A stretch of 31,329 bases of DNA from an uncultured bacterium (GCA_903911455.1 CAIWDQ010000219.1:1-31329), one strand, 5' to 3'. Positions 9,801 to 18,532 are shown, counted from the stretch's first letter. The notes: a model not told the origin generated them from the letters alone. Numbers and translations: made by a program.

Positions 9801-12800
9801 TTAACAACTGCTCTGAATTGAGTTGTTGCTGTTAAAGCAAAAGATGTAAAGGTTGCAGAAGTATTTGCAATTGGAGTCCAGTTTGTGCCATCAGTTGAAG
9901 ACTCCCATCTAATAATGGCTCCAGTATGTGCACCTAAAGTTAAGATATCGCTTGTGCTTCCATAACAAATAGTAGTTCCTCCTGTTACAGCACCTGCATC
10001 GGTTAATGGATCAATATTAACAGTTGTTTCTATTGAGTTCTCAATATTACAACTTCCGTTTTGAACAACGGCTCTAAACATTGTAACTGTTGTTAATGCG
10101 CCTGAAGTATAAGTAGGTAATGTATTTGCAATTGGTGTCCAAATAATACCATCTTCTGAAGACTCCCATCTTAAAACAGAACCTATATGTGTACCTAATG
10201 ATAAAACTCCACTTGTAGTTCCATAGCATATCGTACTTCCACCAGTAACTTCTCCAGCGTAGGTTATAGAATCAATATTAACAATTGTAGCACCAGAATT
10301 TGCAGAACTACAAGCTCCGTTTTTAACTACAGCTCTAAATTGAGTTGTTGAAGTTAACATACTAGAAGTGTATGTTGCAATAGTATTTGCAATCGGGTTC
10401 CAAGTATTTCCATCAACTGAAGATTCCCATCTTAAAATAGTTCCTGTATAACCACCTAATGTTAATAAACCACTAATACTACCTGAACATAATGATGTTC
10501 CGCCTGTAACTGAACCAGCAATTGGGAGTGCATCAATATTAACTGTTGCAACAGAAGATGTAGCTGAAGTACAAACTCCACTTGTTACTATAGCACGATA
10601 ATAGCTAATTGCACTTAAATTAGCTGTTGTTAAAGAAGAAGTATTTTCTCCACTAATATTATTCCAAACAGAATTATCTGAAGATGATTGCCATTGAATA
10701 GTTCCAACATTTCCTGTTAAAGTAATAGTTGTATTACTTCCAATACATATAGGTGAAGTTGTAGCTGTTGCATTACCCCCCACAGAAACAGGAGAAATTT
10801 CAACTGTCGCTATTTCTGAGGTATCAGACAAACTAGTACTTCCACAAGTAACTACACATTTATAATAGGTAGTTGTTGATAAGTTTCCAGTAGCTTGAGT
10901 AGGTGCTATACCTATATTTGTATAAGGGCCTGTAATTACAGTAGCTTTTTTCCATTGATATATAATACCAGGATCAGTATAGGTAGTATTTAATGATAAT
11001 GCAGTACCAGTTCCTGAACATAAAGTAGTAGAACCTATAACTGTAGAATGTGCAGGAGTTCCTGTACAACCTGAAGCTACTTCAAATTCATCAGCACCTA
11101 TTTCAGGAGCTGAACCAATACCTGTATAACCGGCATTACCCTGACGAATATTTCCATCAAAATCCGTAGTAATTCCTGCTATATTTACTGCTCCATTGCT
11201 AATTGCAGTTGGGATATAAACATTAATATGAAGGAATCCGGCATCTGCACCAACTGTACTTGTCCAATAAGGATTTTCTGTAATTGATGCTGCATCACGA
11301 GTTGCAAGTAATGCTTGATAATTAGCTAAAGTTTGATAAGATGAAGTTCCATCATACATTATTAAATTATTTGTACCAGGTGTTCCTGCATAATATAAAT
11401 TATTATTTGAAGTAATAGAATAGTTTGTTAAAATTGCATCACTACGACGAATTGCACTTGTAAATCCAGTTGTGCCGTTTGGTGTTGAATTATTAACAAA
11501 AATATTATTACGTAAGTCTAAAATAGGAGTAGTTGATGTGTATAATGCAGAGCTTCCAAATGTAGCACCTGTACTATTTGCATTTAAATAAACTGTGTTA
11601 TAATATAAATTATTTGCAGTTCCTCCAGCAAGATAAATTCCATAAACTGTATTGTCAGCATTGGCTGCAGTTGCTCTTAAATCGCCAATAATATTATTAT
11701 AAATAGTATTATTAGTTCCATTAGTTATATAAAGACCATATATTGCTGCACTGGTATTAGTTGATGACAAATCATAAATTTTATTTCTAAAAATATTATT
11801 AGTAGTAGCTGAAGGATAGATATACATTCCATAAATAGTTAAACCACCACTAATAGCATATACTGAATTTCCACTTACTTCAACTGTGGTTCCATATCTT
11901 AATCTGAAACCATAGATAGTAGCACCACCACCTGCAGAAATATTATAGAATTTATTATTTTGAACAGTTTTTATACCTGTACCAGTATTGTTATACCAAC
12001 CTATAATTGTTTGTGTACCTGTAGAACTAGAGATTAAGTTATAAACATTATTACCAATTAAGGTTTCGTTAACTGCTGAACTACCTGAATAAATACCATA
12101 AAAAGCTGAAGTTCCACTTGTACTTGTATAAAATAAGTTTTTAATAGTATTACCATTAAAAGTTATATTAGTTGGAGCATTATATTGAATACCATATAAT
12201 GTACCAGCACCATTACGACTAATACCATCAATTGTATTAAAATTACAAGTAAGTGTGGTAGCAGAACCTGTATAAATTGCTTGAGCAGTTCCTGTAGTTG
12301 TAACTAATGCAATATTTTTAATCTGATTGCTAGTAATATTAATTGTATTAGAAGATGCTGAAGAATTATTATAAATGCCTGTAAAAGCTCCTGAAGCTGA
12401 AGTTAATGAAATATCACTAATTATATTATTATTAATATTACAAGCACTAGAAGCTGTTGGCATTGTTTGTAAATAAATACCTTGGAAAGCACCTGCTATA
12501 GTACTCCCAGACAAAGTAAATACACCTGTACCAGCACTTGAAGCATATCCAATTGTATTTTCTATTATCTGAACATTATCACCATAAGTTGCATTTACAA
12601 AATAGATAGCTGTCATTGTACCTGTAGCAGTAAATGTTCTGGTTGCAGTTTGGTAAATATCATTATAAGAAATAGTCCAATCCGAATTACCTGCTGTAGC
12701 ATACACACCAGCACAACCTCCAGTTAAGAAGAAATCATAAATTTCGCAATTTGTAATGGTAACATTATTATTTGCAATTGTAGCTGAAGTTGTACTTCCC

Positions 12801-15295
12801 ATACCACAAATTCCTTTTGAAGGCAAGTTAGTTCCTGCAGCTCCAATTTTACAATATGAAATTGTGATGTTATCATTTCCAGTGGTTGTACCTGTACTAA
12901 TACAAATATTACCACCATTTGTAGCCAAAGGTACTGTTGCAGAACCTAAAATAGTACAGTTAGTAATTGTATTATTTGTAGCATCATTACTAAATTGAAT
13001 AGTTGATGTATTTGCAGTTGCAGCTACACTTAAATTAGAAATTGTCAATGAATTTCCAGAAGCATTCAAACCATTAATAGTAACTCTGTCAGCACCATTA
13101 AAGTTTAAAAGAGGCATTCCATCAGCAGTACCTGAAATAGTTCTGGCAACACCACCATTAGGTTGTATTGTCATTGTATATCCACTACCATTAGTTTCTG
13201 CCCATTGATTTAAGGCATTAAGCCCTGTTTCAGTAAGATCAGAAGTAATATTAATAGTTAAATTACCTGTAACTACACCAGTATTTAATGCAGCAAACAA
13301 GCCTGAAGCACTGGTTAAAGATTTATATGTTTCAGTTGCTCCAACATTATATGAACCAGAAAACGTAGCTCCTACTAAGAAAGTACTTGGAGAAGTTGGT
13401 GGAGTTGAACATGCAGGAGGGTCAACAGTATAACCACTTGCACCAGTTGATGGATAAGCTCCTATGTTTTTAGCAATAGCTAAATCTTGTGCAACCACAT
13501 AGTAAAAAACAATATCGCCAACTACTGTTGTTGGTGTAAAAGTAAATGTATATTGATTTGAACCTATTGAAACTCCAGTTACTGAAGTATAAGTTCCTGA
13601 ATTAACTTTGTAGTATAATACTGGTAACCCTGAACCTGAAGTAGGAACTCCAGACATATCGTTAATTGTACTTGTTAATACAATAGTAGCATTTGAAACC
13701 TGATTTCCTAAATTACTATAAGAAATAACTGGTGCTGATAAATCTACACCAATACCACTAAATTCGTCAGCTCCAATATCAGGAGTTGTAAGATTGCGAA
13801 CATCACCATCAAAGTCGTCAGTAACAGTTGCAATTGATGCAGCTCCACTTTCTATTTGAGTAGCAATAGTTGTGTTTATATGTAAATAAGTTGCAGCAGA
13901 ACTTGTTGTACTAACCCAATTAGGATTTTCTGAAATAGAATTTGCATCTCTTGGAGCAAGAGTTCCTGCAGTAAACACACCTGATTTATAAGCAGCAATT
14001 GTTTGAGCAGAGCTTGTTCCATCATAATAAATTAAATTATAAGTACCAGGAGTTCCTGCATAAAATAAATTATTATTTGAAGTAGAAGAATAAGTTGAAA
14101 GGGTTCCTGAAGCACCTGCACTACGACGATATGCACAAGTAAAGCCTGTTGCTCCATTTGGAGTAGATGTATTTACAAAAATATTATTACGCAAATTAAC
14201 TGTTGGAGTTATTGAAGCATATAAAGCTGAAGTACCAAAAGCAGCTCCCGAACTTGTTGCATTTAAATATACTGTATTATTATACACATTATTTGTAGTA
14301 CCTGCATTAAGATAAATACCAACTAAAGGATTAACAGCATTTGCAGCAGTTCCTCTTAAATCACCAATTATATTATTGTAAATATTATTGGTAGTACCTG
14401 CACTTACATATAAACCATAAATAACTGGGGCAGTATTTAAATTAGATAAATCATAAATTTTATTCTTAAAAATATTATTAGTTGTACCACCACCAATATT
14501 AATACCATATTGAGTAATACCACCACTAAATGTATAAACTTGGTTTCCGCTAATTTCGTTTGTAGTACCTGTAGCCACTCTTATTCCATAAAGAACTCCT
14601 GATCCTACGCCTACTGTAAAGTTATAAAATTTATTATTCTGAATAGCTTTTGTGCCTGTTGATGAAGTAGAATACCATCCTATAATATTTTGAGCACCTG
14701 TAGCTGTTGAAGTTAAATTATATACATTATTACCAGCAAAGTTTTCAGTAACAACACTACCACTCGAATATATTGCATAGAAAGCAGAAGTAGATCCTGT
14801 AACGTTTGAAGCAATATTTCTAATAATATTATTATTAAAATTAATAGTAGTTGGAGTATTATATCTAACTACATAATAAGTTCCTGCAGCGTTTCTGGTA
14901 ATACCATCAATTGTATTCGAATTACAATTAAGTGTAGTTGCAGAACCTGTGTATATTGCTTGAGCAGTACCTGTTGTAGTTAATAGTGCGATATTTTTAA
15001 TTGTATTGCTATTAATATTAATAGTATTAGATGAAGCTGAGGTATTATTATAGATACCTGTAAAAGTTCCTGATGAAGCAGTTAATGAAATATCTGAAAT
15101 AATATTATTATTAATATTACAAGCTACAGTTGCAGTTGGCATTGTCTGCATGTATATACCTTGAAATGCACCTGCAATCGAGCTTCCTGATAAAGTAAAT
15201 GTACCTGTTCCTGCGTTCGAATTATATCCAATTATATTTCCAGTTATCTGAACGTTATCACCATAAGTAGCATTTACAAAATAAATACCGTTCAA
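6833..15295 (-). CDS. Downstream part of giant T9SS beta-helix/Ig-repeat surface protein, separated by an in-frame TGA
   Basis: This is the C-terminal 2820 codons of a protein that begins at 17509. The nominal start is an internal TTG. The same frame is open for 20 more codons up to the TGA at 15356-15358, and there is no signal peptide here. Order: the rest of beta-helix module 1 (to about 512, closing 'DIGADEF'); a linker domain; beta-helix module 2 (about 640-1402, closing 'EIGADEF'); about seven Ig-like domains (1410-2010), five of them with a 'WESS.DG..W' signature; seven repeats of about 81 residues (2020-2630), mostly with a 'RCQG' to 'GCNG' Cys pair; a final Ig-like domain; and a T9SS sorting domain (2740-2820, 'YPNPSNG' and 'GIYYIKF'). 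On its own this piece could not be exported. Confidence 0.8.
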   Translation of the reverse strand: MNGIYFVNATYGDNVQITGNIIGYNSNAGTGTFTLSGSSIAGAFQGIYMQTMPTATVACNINNNIISDISLTASSGTFTGIYNNTSASSNTININSNTIKNIALLTTTGTAQAIYTGSATTLNCNSNTIDGITRNAAGTYYVVRYNTPTTINFNNNIIRNIASNVTGSTSAFYAIYSSGSVVTENFAGNNVYNLTSTATGAQNIIGWYSTSSTGTKAIQNNKFYNFTVGVGSGVLYGIRVATGTTNEISGNQVYTFSGGITQYGINIGGGTTNNIFKNKIYDLSNLNTAPVIYGLYVSAGTTNNIYNNIIGDLRGTAANAVNPLVGIYLNAGTTNNVYNNTVYLNATSSGAAFGTSALYASITPTVNLRNNIFVNTSTPNGATGFTCAYRRSAGASGTLSTYSSTSNNNLFYAGTPGTYNLIYYDGTSSAQTIAAYKSGVFTAGTLAPRDANSISENPNWVSTTSSAATYLHINTTIATQIESGAASIATVTDDFDGDVRNLTTPDIGADEFSGIGVDLSAPVISYSNLGNQVSNATIVLTSTINDMSGVPTSGSGLPVLYYKVNSGTYTSVTGVSIGSNQYTFTFTPTTVVGDIVFYYVVAQDLAIAKNIGAYPSTGASGYTVDPPACSTPPTSPSTFLVGATFSGSYNVGATETYKSLTSASGLFAALNTGVVTGNLTINITSDLTETGLNALNQWAETNGSGYTMTIQPNGGVARTISGTADGMPLLNFNGADRVTINGLNASGNSLTISNLSVAATANTSTIQFSNDATNNTITNCTILGSATVPLATNGGNICISTGTTTGNDNITISYCKIGAAGTNLPSKGICGMGSTTSATIANNNVTITNCEIYDFFLTGGCAGVYATAGNSDWTISYNDIYQTATRTFTATGTMTAIYFVNATYGDNVQIIENTIGYASSAGTGVFTLSGSTIAGAFQGIYLQTMPTASSACNINNNIISDISLTSASGAFTGIYNNSSASSNTINITSNQIKNIALVTTTGTAQAIYTGSATTLTCNFNTIDGISRNGAGTLYGIQYNAPTNITFNGNTIKNLFYTSTSGTSAFYGIYSGSSAVNETLIGNNVYNLISSSTGTQTIIGWYNNTGTGIKTVQNNKFYNISAGGGATIYGFRLRYGTTVEVSGNSVYAISGGLTIYGMYIYPSATTNNIFRNKIYDLSSTNTSAAIYGLYITNGTNNTIYNNIIGDLRATAANADNTVYGIYLAGGTANNLYYNTVYLNANSTGATFGSSALYTSTTPILDLRNNIFVNNSTPNGTTGFTSAIRRSDAILTNYSITSNNNLYYAGTPGTNNLIMYDGTSSYQTLANYQALLATRDAASITENPYWTSTVGADAGFLHINVYIPTAISNGAVNIAGITTDFDGNIRQGNAGYTGIGSAPEIGADEFEVASGCTGTPAHSTVIGSTTLCSGTGTALSLNTTYTDPGIIYQWKKATVITGPYTNIGIAPTQATGNLSTTTYYKCVVTCGSTSLSDTSEIATVEISPVSVGGNATATTSPICIGSNTTITLTGNVGTIQWQSSSDNSVWNNISGENTSSLTTANLSAISYYRAIVTSGVCTSATSSVATVNIDALPIAGSVTGGTSLCSGSISGLLTLGGYTGTILRWESSVDGNTWNPIANTIATYTSSMLTSTTQFRAVVKNGACSSANSGATIVNIDSITYAGEVTGGSTICYGTTSGVLSLGTHIGSVLRWESSEDGIIWTPIANTLPTYTSGALTTVTMFRAVVQNGSCNIENSIETTVNIDPLTDAGAVTGGTTICYGSTSDILTLGAHTGAIIRWESSTDGTNWTPIANTSATFTSFALTATTQFRAVVKSGACFLGYSIPTTVTVESLTIPGTVTGGTTICNGSTSGLLTLGTHLGSIIRWESSVDGTNWAPITNTLSTYTSDALSATTQFRAVVQNGVCNLDYSTPTIVSVDATTNAGAVTGGTTICTGSSSSLLTLSSYIGTIQGWESSTDGTNWTPISNTLPTYTSGLLTSNTQFRAVVKNGVCGIVKSIATTVNVTPAASVSFTPAISTRCQGAGVSINQATATNSNSLVYSLDGASISAGNSVNPNTGVVSFVSSWNGTTTIIATATGCNGSAIATKVVTITPSVTIMPFNQATSTRCQGANSTLYTTSANNSTGITYSLDAASLAGGNIINASTGLVTFASTWNGLTTITATAAGCNGPALTTHVVTTTSTVTITPFATSTSTRCQGAGTITQTTTASNSIGITYSLDATSIAGGNTINSTTGLVIFASTWHGTSTIIASASGCNGPALATHTVITTPTVTINPFSTTTMTRCQGIGLINNTTTANNSTAINYNLDGASIAGGNTIIATTGEVTFAATWSGTSTITASASGCNGPVLTNYYIITTPTVSINAFAPATSTRCQGLGNVTYTTTANNSTGISYSLDAMSIAAGNTINATTGIVTYVANWNGICIITAIATGCNGPATTTHIVTTTPSVTIAHYIPATTSRCQGAGTVAYTTTAMNASNIIYSLDTTSLNSGNTINSLTGEVTYNATWYGTSIITASATGCNGTVSTTFVSVTLAPVSITPFATPSITNCQAMGTYVTTTTATNSTGITYSLDAASITGGNTINSITGALSFASTWVGTTTVTASAAGCNGPVTTNQVITISPLPAAAGTITSVNNDSVSINENNVLYTVATIPNATSYLWKYYSGGSDVIIETSTNNVTLNFYTSASSGILTVKGHNNCGDGVASSPYSIYVSPLGIDEKGKINYKIYPNPSNGNVTISINGITENLDLQVINLQGKVIHSEKLTKQTPFITQNLDLSKYAKGIYYIKFTNSSFTKVEKLVIQ

Positions 15296-15355
15296 GGTAC
15301 CTGTAGCTGTAAAAGTACGTGTTGCTGTTTGATATATTTTATTATTAGTAATACT

Positions 15356-15358
15356 TCA
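15356..15358 (-). other. In-frame TGA replacing a Trp codon in the giant gene
   Basis: The reading frame is continuous on both sides: GGT AAT ACC GAT TGA AGT ATT ACT AAT. The paralogous module about 2.7 kb further along reads AAT TCG GAT TGG ACA ATT TCT. The difference at this codon is TGG to TGA. No insertion or deletion is needed, and the 20 codons after the stop match the paralogue well. It may be a nonsense mutation, a sequencing or assembly error, or a readthrough site. Confidence 0.85.
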
Positions 15359-17509
15359 ATCGGTATTACCTGTTAAAGCATAAATACCTGCACAACCTCC
15401 TGTTAAAAAGAAGTCGTAAATCTCACAATTATTAATTGTAACTGAGCTATTGGCTATTGCAGCTGAAGTAGTACTTCCATTTGCATATATTGCTTTTGAT
15501 GGCAAAGTTGTTCCTGCTGGTCCAATTTTACAATTTGCTATAGAAATGTTATCATTACCTGTTGTTGTACCAGTATTGAAGAAGATTGTACCACCATTTG
15601 TAGCAAGTGGAACAATTGACGAACCTAAGATTGAGCAATTAGTTATGCTGATATTAGTTGCATCATTTAAAAATTGTATTGTAGAAGTCCCTGCTGTTGC
15701 AGCTGTACTTAAATTTGATATCACAAGAGCATTGCCACCAGTATTCAATCCATTGATATTAACTCTGTCGGCACCGTTAAAATTAAATAAAGGACCTGCT
15801 AAAGTTCCTGATAATGTCCTGCTAACTCCACCACTTGGTTGAATTGTTAAAGTATAACCACCAACGCCTGTTTCTGTCCATTGATTTAATGCAACTGCGC
15901 CATTTTCAGCAGTTATATCACTTATAACATTTATGGTTACGTTTCCTGATAAACCAGATGAATTTATTACTGAAAATAATCCGTCAGCACGTGTTAATGA
16001 ACTAAAATCACCACCTGCACCTACTGAAAATGTTCCTGTTAATGGGAAAGGGATAAAAAATGTACTGGTTGAAACGGATGTTAATCCAGTTGAAGAAAAT
16101 GTAATTGTAGAACCTCCTAAAGCAGTTGTTGTAGCTGTTAAATCGGTATAAGTAGCTGTTCCTGCTACTGCTGTAGCTGAAGTTGTACCACCCAAAGTCC
16201 AGACACCTGTTCCAACTGCTGCTGTAACTGTAGCTGTACTTGTAGTTGTGTTTCCGTATTGATCTTGAATATATACTGCAGGTTGTGTTGCGAATAATGC
16301 TCCATTTGTTAATGGTGAAATAGGTTGTGTTTTAACGCCTAATTTGGTTGAAATACCTGCGTCTACTTGTTGGTTTACACTAGCATCGCCATATCCAGTT
16401 GCACTAACAATAATATTTTTTAAACCGGAAGCTTGTAATAAATTTGCAGGTAAGGATGCGGATGGTGTAAATGTGATTGTACCTGCAGCAACTGTATATC
16501 CTGATGTTAAGGTTACACCCCCTACTTTTATTCCTGTTATTGCAGCTCTCCAGGTAGGATCATCAGTAAAAGTAACAGTAAAAGGATTGTCAACTGTAGC
16601 ACCTACAGCGGCTGTTAATGTTGGAGATACCCCATTTGTAATTGTAATATTTGTACCATTATCAGTACCAATAGTTGCTGGTTGACTACTCACAACTCTA
16701 ATTCTATAACCTGTCCCTCCAGGAACTCCGGCAGGAATTACTGAATTAGTAACAGTGCCTGAAGCTGTTCCTGTAAAAGTTCCAATATTAATTGGATTAG
16801 CAAAACTTCCGTTTGCATCCGAAAGTTGAGTTGTAAATACATTGTTATTATAAACAGTACCACCTGCAACAGTATAAGGTACAGCTGCAATAGCTGCTCC
16901 TGCTGCATAAGTTGCTGGTGAAACTACTAAAGTAGAAATAGTATTCGAAAAAGAAGGTGTCCAGGTTAAAGACATACCGGTAAAGTTAGTTACGTCGGCA
17001 GGAGTTAAACTAACTGCTGCTGGACCTTTTGTAAAAGGAACATAAACGATATCTCTTGTAGTTGGGCCATTAGGATCGTCCCAGGCAAATTCGAAAGCGA
17101 CTCTATAATTACCGTCTGGAACAAGATTGTAGGGAGTTGACCCTGCAATATCATTACCTGTCCAAGGTGTTATGGTCACTGGAGTGTAGGTAGTTAGGGT
17201 TGCACCTGCTGTTGCATCCACTACACTATAAGCACAAGCTGTGTTCCAGTTTGCCAAATGGCTTTGATTACTGGTACCAGTGTACCTGTTTCTTGTTTTA
17301 ACGAAAGTTCCTGAAGCAGTTTCTATCCAAACAGCTGCAAGATGTCTTGGAGTGTAGCTTGCTGTAGGATGCGCAACAGGATTAATCGTAAAAGTTAAAG
17401 TCCCTGCCGTCTGCCCCTTGCTTTGTCCGCTAAAAAGCAGCAAAGTGAAGAGAATCGCAGTAAACTGAAGTCCATACTTTTGGACGAATAGTAAAAATTG
17501 TTTTCTCAT
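15356..17509 (-). CDS. N-terminal part of giant T9SS surface protein (signal peptide, DUF2271-like, beta-helix)
   Basis: The first 717 residues of the 3,558-codon gene. Residues 1-32 are a signal peptide. Residues 33 to about 165 are DUF2271-like ('AVWIETASGTFVKTR', 'DATAGATLTT', 'WTGNDIAGSTPYNLVPDG') and closely match the neighbour at 2373-6785. Residues about 290-385 resemble the Shr-like haemoglobin-interacting domain ('FTDDPTWRAAITGIKVGG' ... 'NIIVSATGYGDASVNQQV'). An Ig-like domain follows, with 'YIQDQYGNTT'. From about 490 a parallel beta-helix begins ('LNFNGADRV'-like and 'ITNCSILG' coils) and is cut by the TGA. If translation stops here, the product is secreted to the periplasm but lacks the sorting domain and would not reach the surface by T9SS. 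Confidence 0.85.
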   Translation of the reverse strand: MRKQFLLFVQKYGLQFTAILFTLLLFSGQSKGQTAGTLTFTINPVAHPTASYTPRHLAAVWIETASGTFVKTRNRYTGTSNQSHLANWNTACAYSVVDATAGATLTTYTPVTITPWTGNDIAGSTPYNLVPDGNYRVAFEFAWDDPNGPTTRDIVYVPFTKGPAAVSLTPADVTNFTGMSLTWTPSFSNTISTLVVSPATYAAGAAIAAVPYTVAGGTVYNNNVFTTQLSDANGSFANPINIGTFTGTASGTVTNSVIPAGVPGGTGYRIRVVSSQPATIGTDNGTNITITNGVSPTLTAAVGATVDNPFTVTFTDDPTWRAAITGIKVGGVTLTSGYTVAAGTITFTPSASLPANLLQASGLKNIIVSATGYGDASVNQQVDAGISTKLGVKTQPISPLTNGALFATQPAVYIQDQYGNTTTSTATVTAAVGTGVWTLGGTTSATAVAGTATYTDLTATTTALGGSTITFSSTGLTSVSTSTFFIPFPLTGTFSVGAGGDFSSLTRADGLFSVINSSGLSGNVTINVISDITAENGAVALNQWTETGVGGYTLTIQPSGGVSRTLSGTLAGPLFNFNGADRVNINGLNTGGNALVISNLSTAATAGTSTIQFLNDATNISITNCSILGSSIVPLATNGGTIFFNTGTTTGNDNISIANCKIGPAGTTLPSKAIYANGSTTSAAIANSSVTINNCEIYDFFLTGGCAGIYALTGNTD

Positions 17510-17599
17510 AAAAAAAAATGATAATGAATTAATAGTTCTAATAAAGAAATTAGTTTTAAGTTTATTATTTTCTTAGCTATTTGTTAGAAAAAAACAAGG

Positions 17600-17607
17600 C
17601 AAAATTA
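17600..17607 (-). promoter_or_regulatory. Candidate -7 box for the giant gene pair
   Basis: On the minus strand this reads TAATTTTG, matching TAnnTTTG, 91 nt before the ATG at 17509. No -33 TTG at good spacing was seen. Confidence 0.4.
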
Positions 17608-17793
17608 TAAAAAATAATAAGGTAATAAAGTACCTAATTAATTAAGTATTATAGTACTTGTTTATAAGTTAAATTTAAACACATTTATAATATTAAAGAT
17701 TATTCTTATGTTTTTTAATTTATAATGCTGGGCATCTGTGTTAATTTTTTATAATTTTAACAAATCAACTTAAAATATTTTGGTTGAAAATGC

Positions 17794-17868
17794 ATATATC
17801 TTGATATATATCCTTATTTATCAAGATATATATCGTGATATTATTGATATATCTCAATATATATTAAC
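17794..17868. promoter_or_regulatory. AT-rich palindrome cluster
   Basis: A 13-bp perfect inverted repeat, ATATATCTTGATA (17794-17806) and TATCAAGATATAT (17819-17831), has a 12-nt loop. Next to it is a second, smaller palindrome, ATTGA-TATATC-TCAAT. Neither arm is followed by a T run, so it is not a simple terminator. It sits between divergently oriented genes, upstream of the -7 box of the giant gene, and could be an operator. That role is inference. Confidence 0.35.
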
Positions 17869-18029
17869 TTCATTTTAACTTATTATGTTGATAAATTAAA
17901 ATAATAGTATGTAATAAAGTAAAATTAATTCAAATAATCTCTTATAACAAAAGCTATTTAATTAAAGGACTTTCAAAAGTAAATAAAATATTAATAATGT
18001 TAATTTTTTTATAAAAGGGAGAAATCTCT

Positions 18030-18113
18030 TTTTGAACTTAGAGTTTTATATTCTGAAGTCGAAGATATATATTTTGAACTTAGAGTTTTGTTTTCAGACC
18101 TAAACTCCTCAAT
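18030..18113. repeat. 42-bp direct repeat next to array 2
   Basis: The 18-mer TTTTGAACTTAGAGTTTT occurs at 18030 and again at 18072, exactly 42 bp apart. The intervening 21-mer (18051-18071) matches the first 21-mer at about 14 of 21 positions, so the block can be read as four diverged 21-bp units. It lies directly before array 2 and has the same period. Confidence 0.65.
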
Positions 18114-18126
18114 AATCGATCCCTGC

Positions 18127-18460
18127 GTAAAATATTATTGTCCCTGTGTAAAGTTTACATTGTCATGTGAAAAGTTTTAGAACCCATGAAGAAAGTTTTT
18201 ATTAATAAACAAATAATATTTAGTTCCATGAATAAAGTTCAATGCTTCATGTAAAAAGCTGAAGTGTTCCTGTGTAAAATTCAAAGGTCTTGGAGAGTTC
18301 TTAAAAGAGTAGGTGTATCACTAAATGGAATCTGTGTAAATTTGAATGGTTCCAGTGTAAAGTTCAATAATATCTGTGAACATATTTAATAGTCCTGTGA
18401 GAACCCAAAAGGTCTCTGTGAACATTTCAAGGGTATTGGTAAACGGGTTGTTATCTTCAA
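18127..18460. repeat. Degenerate tandem array, 21-bp period (array 2, homologous to array 1)
   Basis: Units with a 'GTAA' or 'GTGA' core have anchors at 18127, 18148, 18167, 18188, 18230, 18251, about 18272, about 18293, 18315, 18336, 18357, 18378, 18399, 18420 and 18439: steps of 21 bp with a few of 19-22, or 42 where one unit is degenerate. The head (18118-18200) aligns closely with array 1 (1873-1955), including TTACATTGTCATGT, CCCATGAAGAAAGTTTT and the same 21, 19, 21, 42-44 order of steps. The tail 'TCTCTG..AACATTTC' is also shared. The array lies between divergently oriented genes. Function unknown. Confidence 0.8.
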
Positions 18461-18532
18461 TAAATCTTTTGCTTAAAGCAACAAAATATACTTACTTACA
18501 AAAGCTTTAATTTTATTATATAAAAAATAGTA

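Noticed and set aside
15296..15355. Frameshift between the two parts of the giant gene
   Set aside because: The interval is exactly 20 codons, open in the same frame, and matches the paralogous module. Only the TGA codon differs.
15356..15358. UGA reassigned to Trp in this organism
   Set aside because: Trp is otherwise encoded by TGG throughout, the phosphoesterase gene ends naturally at TGA, and no other gene here needs an in-frame TGA.
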